Position numbers and translations under genes: made by a program
Shown: one piece after another, positions 58,028 through 64,000 of the stretch
Layout: every line of letters begins with the position of its first letter
Numbering within the stretch: the first letter of the stretch is position 1
From: Anisodus tanguticus
Lineage: Eukaryota; Streptophyta; Magnoliopsida; Solanales; Solanaceae
DNA length: 64,000 nucleotides
NCBI GenBank assembly: GCA_034509755.1
Contig: CM067549.1
Coordinates: 29,656,001-29,720,000 of the forward strand
Direction of reading: 5' to 3'
Notes under the pieces: model-generated
Database searches by the model: none
What the model was told of the DNA's origin: nothing
Seen by the model: the letters and a program-made list of their open reading frames with translations, nothing else

Positions 58028-60919
58028 TGTAATGACTCAAAAAGTCATTTTGCTTGTTTTACTTAGAAACCCCTATTTTTTCCTTCATGGACCTTTAGTT
58101 GCTTATTTGTGACATGCGAGGATGGGTGGCATGGTTTCCGAGATAATCGTATGTATTTTAGAATTTTACGAGGAGTTTAGAAATTCCTAATATAAGAGAA
58201 TAGGAAGGTTTGGCTCATAGTTGACTTCTGGATAAATACATCATTTATGTAGTTTCGTCAATTTAATCAGATCTAGAATGATATTGATTACTTAGTCGAG
58301 CCTTCGGTTTGGTTTTCGAGGCAACCGGGTGTGTTTTGGGTGATTAGTTATGAAATAGAGAAACTAGAACTTAAGGGTTAACCTTGGTCAAACACGATCC
58401 TTAGAGACACTCTTCGGGAATTCTGAGTGCGCGAGTAGGTCCGGAATGTGTTTTATGATAGAAATGCATGTTTGGGTTGTATCCAGGGGGTTCCGGGAGC
58501 GTTTCGGGTGTTTGGAGGAGACTTGGCTTAGTTTTCATATTGCTGGTTTCTGGTGTCCGCACCAACGACTATCTAGCCGCTTCTGCGTGTCCGCCTCTGC
58601 GGTGGTTGTCTCGCAGATGGTGGGTCCGGTGTATTTTTGAAGTTTTCCGCTTCTGCGGATGTCTTTCTCGCACAAGCGATGGCACCTCTGCGGAGTCATT
58701 TCCGTCCTATCGATACTCCGAGATTTTAAGTGACTTCGCCTCAGTAGCCCATTTCTGCTGAAGCATTTCAGCCTTAGCGAAGTCAATTTCTCTTAAGTGG
58801 AATCGTTGTTTCATCCAGATTATTAAATGCCCTAAAAATGATTCTGCTTCCCTAATCTTTAGATTCGAGCTCGGCTAGGAGGGGAATTCTTGATTCTTTC
58901 ACCATTGTTCTTCATTGTAGGTATAATCTCATCTTTTTAAACTATTAATCATATTTTAAGTCTTCTAATCCTAGTGTCATCTCTAACTGGGGGAGAAGAT
59001 GGTATAGTTCCATGTTAAGAATAAGATAGTAAGAATCATAAATTGGGGATTGTATGTTAATTAGATGTTCATGATATTATTAACTTGGGTTGATTCATGT
59101 TAGATGATGATGTTTAAATGATTAATTTGGTATTAGAAATCCTTTTAAAATTAGGGGGCGGGAATTTAGGGTTTGGAATTGGGACTTTTTGCCTAATCTT
59201 GCAATTGAAGATCCAATTATGTTTAGATTATGATAATATTTATGATATGGATTGTATGGGTGATGGATAAGGTGATGTTACTTTCAGTTTCCCATTTTAT
59301 CCTTGTGGGCTCGTGGTTCCCTTATTGGGATAGTTCGGGAATTCTAGTTTTATATATCAATATGGGTACCGTTAGATTTGTAATCTCATCTAGATAACGT
59401 AATTGAACATATTGGGCACGTGAAGAAGCTTAGAGAAAGGGAAAACTCGTGTGACTCTTCGGCTCCGGAAACAGGCAAGTTGAGACTTACTACACCTTAA
59501 TATAGTATTTATGTGTTGGTTTAATAATTAAGGGGAGTAATGGGGAGTTGGGGTCCCATACTAGTGAGGTGACAATAACTTGTACGGGTACCGGTGTACT
59601 TAGAAAGGTAGATAAAATGATTCAGTATGTTGTACATTACGGAGAATATGTGTTTAGCCTTTGGATCGTGAGCGTGGTGCATAAATCCACTTAGGTTGGT
59701 ATATCTGTTGCTTATTTGAGCTCGTAGCCATGATTCATACCTTACTATGATTTGACTTGTCATGCATTCATTATTCTACATATCGTCTAAATACTTGAAA
59801 ATGATTTGACAATACTAATTGTATTGGTTATGATTTTGCATGGTGTACACATATCCATATCATTCATACATATTATTATTGGTATTTGAACTATTGAGAT
59901 ACTGATGAAAGGGGTTTGAAAGCCGGTTACTACATATGGTACATGGTATGAGAGTGATGATTGATGGTGATACTACAACTACATAGCTGGGATCGGATGT
60001 GAAATTTATGATGGGATATGGACCTCGTGAGTCCCCCATGGGTCATGCCTATTGCAAGAGCGTGTGTATACTAGATACATATGGCCATTGCATACATACA
60101 TATCATTTGCATTTCATTTCATTCATATTCTTGGTATGTATTTGGTGTTGTGCATATGATCTTGTGACTCTTAGTAGAAGAAATAACGTTACTTGAGACT
60201 TATCCTTAATGTGAGATTGAGTTGTGAGACTTGATGGGACTAGACGCCATGAACATGATTTAGGTTGATTTTAGTAACACTACTTTGTCTTAACTCTAGT
60301 ATATATTTGGAAATTATGGTAAGACTTGTGAGTGTTAATGATTCATTGTGATTAATTGATCTATAGGAGTCACTGGTTTGTTTAGATAACTAAATTGTTT
60401 ATACTTAGTTGACTAATTATTAGAGAAGTATCAAAAAGTACCAACCCTTTCTACCGCTATAGTTAGGGTCGGTCAACAAGGCTGATGGGTACACGTGTTT
60501 TCCTTACTCACACTACACTTGCGGAAGTCTATGTGCAGGTACTGATCTGGATGCGAGTTGAGGAGCTTAGACGCGGCACTTGGATTTCTTTCTTTGGAGT
60601 CCAAGGGAGCTGTAAATACCACTCCCGCACTGGAACTCCTTCATTTATCATTTACCTTCCGTCCTTTATTTTTCAGACAATATTTTGTATTTAAAATCTC
60701 AAACTTGTATTCTAAGTTAGTAGTTATATACTCGTGACAACCATATTTTGGCGATTGGTTTCAACAATTACGTATTAAGTACTAAGGCTTTGACAATACT
60801 TCTGTTGTTCTTTACTTTTTCCGCATTTATATTTATGTATTTCTGTCTTGAATGTTGGTGGTTCGCTTACGGGTTAGGGTAGGTGCCCTCACGGCATAAA
60901 TGGGATTTTGGGTCATGAA
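58028..60919 (+). repeat. 5' LTR of the Tekay-like element (about 2.9 kb)
   Basis: It starts TGTAATGACTCAAAAAGTCA and ends near TTTTGGGTCATGAAA; the family end is usually ..GTGACA, so the last bases have mutated. The right end is placed from the primer site that follows. No second copy is in the window. Frames inside (58446-58786, 59521-59763) are LTR sequence, not genes. Confidence 0.75.
58560..58765. repeat. GC-rich degenerate repeats in the Tekay LTR
   Basis: CCGCTTCTGCG, CCGCCTCTGCGG, CCGCTTCTGCGG and CACCTCTGCGG recur, with TCTCGCA(G/C) between, in an otherwise AT-rich LTR. The motif CCGC(T/C)TCTGCGG is a short imperfect palindrome. Confidence 0.75.
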
Positions 60920-60923
60920 AAAT

Positions 60924-60935
60924 TGATATCAAAGC
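60924..60935 (+). promoter_or_regulatory. Degraded primer binding site (initiator tRNA-Met)
   Basis: TGATATCAAAGC against the usual TGGTATCAGAGC, two G-to-A changes, as expected from methylcytosine decay on the opposite strand. The following CTAGAGGTTC is the usual context in this lineage. Confidence 0.75.
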
Positions 60936-61120
60936 TAGAGGTTCATCGGTCTCATTAGTACAAGAGCAATGTCTAGTAGAGTCTTGCGAATCGGTATGTA
61001 GACATCCGTATCTATCTTCAAGAGGCTATGATACATTTAGGAAAGTTCATTTATTTCATTCTTTCGTGCGTTTCAACTACGATTGAATTCTAAACCTCTT
61101 TTGTTTCACTCTTTCTCATA

Positions 61121-62700
61121 GATGGTGAGGAATCGATCAGCCACAGAAGGAGATCAGGAGCCCGCACCCGCACCCATTGTCAGATGTGGTGCACGTGGCA
61201 GGGGAAAAGGTAGAGGCAATCCTTGAGTTATAGCACCAGCTCGAGGCCGAGCACTTACAGTTACTCGAGTTGGTGACATAGCAGAGTCTCCGGGGCTAGA
61301 AGCTATTTCGGAGGATGATCAGGTTCCGATGGATGAAAATGACCAATATCAGGCTGATGAAGTAGGGCCAGCTCAGGTTCCTTATGGTTTTATTGCTATA
61401 TCGATACTTTGGGATACTTTAGTTTGTATGATGAGCTTTCTTGAGACTATAGCTCAGGGTATTCAGTCAGTCACTTTTGATAGATTACAGACAAGGGTCG
61501 GAGGACAGACTCCGGATCATATGTCTATGCTTGGATTTCAGACACCAGGGATTCAACCAGCAGTTGCTAGGGTTCCTAGATTCTTAGGTCTGATAGTGTC
61601 TGGTCTTGTTTCATCTCCAGTTGCTCAGCCTGCGATGTTTATTGAGGAGTAGAAGATGTTTGAGCGGTTTAGGAAGTTCGATCCTCCTAGATATGATGGA
61701 GATCCAGAGAATAATTCTTATGAGTTCTTGATGAGATGTCATGAGAGGTTGCACAACCTTGATATAGTGAAGTCTCGGGGAGTTGACTATACTACTTTTT
61801 AGATGGTTAGCTGACTTGCCAAGCATTGGTGGAGGTCTTATGTTAAGTCTAGACCAGCAGGGTCCTCTCCTCTCACTTGTGTTTTATTTACTCAGATCTT
61901 CTTGGAGAAGTCTGTACCTCGCAGTGTTAGAAAGAGGAGACGAGCTCAATTTGAAGGATTATGCCAGGGGCATATATATGTGACAGAGTATGAGACACGT
62001 TTCCATGCCTTATCTCGACATGCTTTAATGATTCTTCCTAATGAGACTGAGAGGGTGAGGAGGTTCACCAATGGGTTGATTTGTCCTCTTCGTTTGATGG
62101 CTGCCACAAGTTCTACCTTCCAACAGATTGTTGATGCAGTTAAAGAGGCTGAGTTTATTAGACGAGAGGATTATGAGAAATGAGTGGTCAAGAGGCCTCA
62201 TTTTAGCACTCAAGTATTTGCCTCATCTAGAGGTAAAGTTCATTATGGTGGAGGTCATCACCGTTCGAGTGCTAGGCCAGTTGTTGCAGTTATGCCTACA
62301 TCTAATGGTGGACAATCTTCGTGTACTTCTCATGGTTTGGGGCAGCTGACCCGATGTTCTTATCAATCATCTGGTCATGGTGGTCATTCTAGTGCCAATT
62401 CTTCTTCTCAGCCATCGCCAGTTCCTAGAAATTGTTATGAGTATGGTGATCTCGAGCATTTTAAGATGGATTGCCCCAGACTTATGCATGGTGGACAGCA
62501 CCAGGGTTCTTAGGCTTCAGGTTCTAGAACAGTGGGGCATCTAGCTAGATCTGGGTCCTAAGGTACTAAAGGAGGTTCTCAGGGTCGTAGAGGTGGCCCT
62601 CAAACAGGTCGAGGTAGTGCTCAGTCCGACCGAGGTGGTGGATATGGGTGTACTCAGACTCAGGGTGATCGTGCTCATTTTTATGCATTTCCATGAAGAC
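61121..62700 (+). pseudogene. Gag of the Tekay-like element
   Basis: ATG at 61121 (MVRNRSATEGDQEPAPAP), an Arg/Gly leader with one stop, then a helical region. The capsid-like domain is MFERFRKFDPPRYDGDPENN, FLMRCHERLHNLDIV, a stop with a frame slip near 61800, FLEKSVPRSVRKRRRAQFEG, LCQGHIYVTEYETRFHALSR, RVRRFTNGLICPLRLMAATS and IVDAVKEAEFIRREDYEK. The Ser/Gly-rich tail carries the knuckle CYEYGDLEHFKMDCPRL, where CCHC has lost its second Cys (CY-C became CYEY). Frame is otherwise well kept. Confidence 0.85.
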
Positions 62701-63130
62701 CCGAGGATGAGGCCTCTGATGCTATTATTATAGGTATTCTTTCGGTTTTCCATCGACCTGCTACAGTTTTGTTATATCCAGGATCTATCTATTCTTATGT
62801 GTCTGCCTACTTTGCTTTGAGTTTGGATTTGATGTGTGAGTCCCTAGCCATGTCTATTCATGTTTGTACACTTGTTGGGGATTCTGTAGTGGTAGATCAA
62901 GTGTATCTTGGTTGTGTAGTTACCTTGATGGGCTATGATACTCAGGTAGACTTGAAAGTTTTGGATATGACAGATTTTTATGCTATTCTAGGTATAGATT
63001 GGTTAGCTCTATATCATGCATTCTTAGATTGTTATGCCAAGATAGTTACCTTAGCCATGTCGGGTATTCTTCAGTTAGTTTGGAAGGGTACTCTTAGCCA
63101 GTATCTGAAAAGGGGTGATCTCATTTCTTA
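62701..63130 (+). pseudogene. Protease of the Tekay-like element
   Basis: EDEASDAIIIGILSVFHRPA then TVLLYPGSIYSYVSAYFALS. The family active site is LFDPGSTYSYVS, so the catalytic Asp is Tyr here. The rest is intact in one frame: VYLGCVVTLMGYDTQVDLKV, LDMTDFYAILGIDWLALYHA, then to a stop at 63131. The domain would be dead even without other lesions. Confidence 0.85.
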
Positions 63131-63149
63131 AGGCTCAGAAAATGGTGGA

Positions 63150-64000
63150 GAAAAGGTGTGTCTCTTATTTGGCTTATTTTCGTGATACCAGTGTGAGACT
63201 CTTCCATTGGAGTCAGTTCTGGTAGTTTGAGTGTATCCAGAGGTGTTTCCTACAGACCTTCCCAGTGTTCCGCCGGATTGTGACATTGACTTTTGTATTG
63301 ATCTAGAGTTCGGAACTCAACCCATTTCTATGTCGCTATATCAAATGGAACTAACAGAGTTGAGAGAGTTGAACGAACAATTGCAAGACCTGTTGAGTAA
63401 GGGGTTCATTCGGCCTACTGTTTCACCTCGGGGTGCTTTTGTGTTATTCGCGAAGAAGAAGGATGGGTCTATGCGCATGTGTATCAATTATAGACAGTTT
63501 AACCATGTGACTGTTAAGAACGAGTATCTGATACCTCGCATTGATAAATTACTTGATTAGCTACAGGGTGTTTCAAACTTTTCTAAGATTGATTTGAGGT
63601 TCGGTTATCATCAATTAAAGATTAGGGCAGAGAATGTTCCTAATACAACCTTTCGGACTCGATATGGGCATTAGGAGTTTTTGGTGATGTCATTTGGGTT
63701 GACGAATGCACCTGCATCCTTTTATGGAGTTGATGAATGGGTGTTCAGGCCTTACTTGAATTCGTTCATAATTGTGTTCATTGATGATATCTTGATCTAT
63801 TCTCGGATCGAGGGAGAGCACGAGCAGCATTTGAGGATCGTGCTTGGAATTCTGAAAGAAAAATAGCTCTATTCAAAATTTTCAAAGTGAGTTCTGGCTC
63901 AATTCGATAGCTTTCTTGGGGCATGTGGTGACTAAGGACAGTATTATGGTAGATCCCAAAAGATTAAGGCAGTTCGGGATTGGATTCGGCCTACTTCGGT
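63150..64000 (+). pseudogene. Reverse transcriptase of the Tekay-like element (cut by window end)
   Basis: VYPEVFPTDLPSVPPDCDID, GTQPISMSLYQMELTELREL, LSKGFIRPTVSPRGAFVLFA, KKKDGSMRMCINYRQFNHVT, IDLRFGYHQLKIRAENVPNT, MSFGLTNAPASFYGVDEWVF and FIIVFIDDILIYSRIEGEHE, with the catalytic FIDD intact. Stops interrupt at about 63227, 63558, 63673 and 63864, mostly single-base. It continues past 64000. Confidence 0.9.

Larger units (their letters stand above)
58028..64000 (+). mobile_element. Tekay-like Ty3/gypsy element, 5' part (runs off the window)
   Basis: A 2.9-kb 5' LTR, a degraded initiator-Met primer site, gag, protease and RT up to the window edge. Long LTR, TGTAATGACTC terminus and the gag sequence are typical of the Tekay/Del chromoviruses abundant in Solanaceae. 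It is the least frameshifted element here; most lesions are simple stops. RNase H, integrase, chromodomain and 3' LTR would follow beyond 64000. Confidence 0.85.

Overview
This is a plant nuclear genome window made almost entirely of nested, decayed transposable elements. No intact host gene, rRNA, tRNA, operon or CRISPR array was seen. AT-rich spacers, GT-AG introns, Stowaway-like MITEs, initiator-tRNA-Met primer binding sites, a plant-type mitochondrial cox1 insert and the particular mix of Tekay-, Tat- and copia-type elements suggest a eudicot, most likely Solanaceae (for example Nicotiana or a relative). The genus is inference.

Layout. 1-2400: 3' half of a Ty1/copia element with its 3' LTR. 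2669-12204: a MITE split by a complete, large LTR element (2847-12120, 5-bp TSD AAATA). That element keeps 2.4-kb LTRs and a gag zinc knuckle but no recognisable pol. 12521-13588: two more MITEs. About 14930-23940: a Tat-lineage Ty3/gypsy element on the minus strand (gag, protease, RNase H, integrase; reverse transcriptase deleted) with a multi-exon extra ORF in antisense between pol and the expected 3' LTR. 24430-30830: a multi-exon Mutator-like (MULE) transposase pseudogene followed by a cluster of unfamiliar decayed genes (an acidic 225-codon minus-strand gene, a serine-rich plus-strand gene, a GRF zinc-finger gene), a 101-bp tandem repeat and a long palindrome. 33126-40101: a nearly full-length Ty1/copia element whose 5' LTR is split by a 1.6-kb solo LTR (33224-34818, TSD GTTAG). 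40430-46710: a chromodomain Ty3/gypsy element with both LTRs. 48068-51841: a second Tat-type element reduced to two LTRs, the N-terminus of gag and the antisense ORF. 53180-58027: a CACTA (En/Spm) element with two transposase-type genes, invaded by a scrambled mitochondrial cox1 insert. 58028-64000: the 5' LTR, gag, protease and start of RT of a Tekay-like element that runs off the window.

How the parts relate. Nearly all coding regions carry stops or frameshifts and are annotated as pseudogenes. The most informative items are the two Tat elements, which share an antisense ORF with an intron in the same position, and the gene cluster beside the MULE, where one reading frame runs 226 codons with only three point stops.
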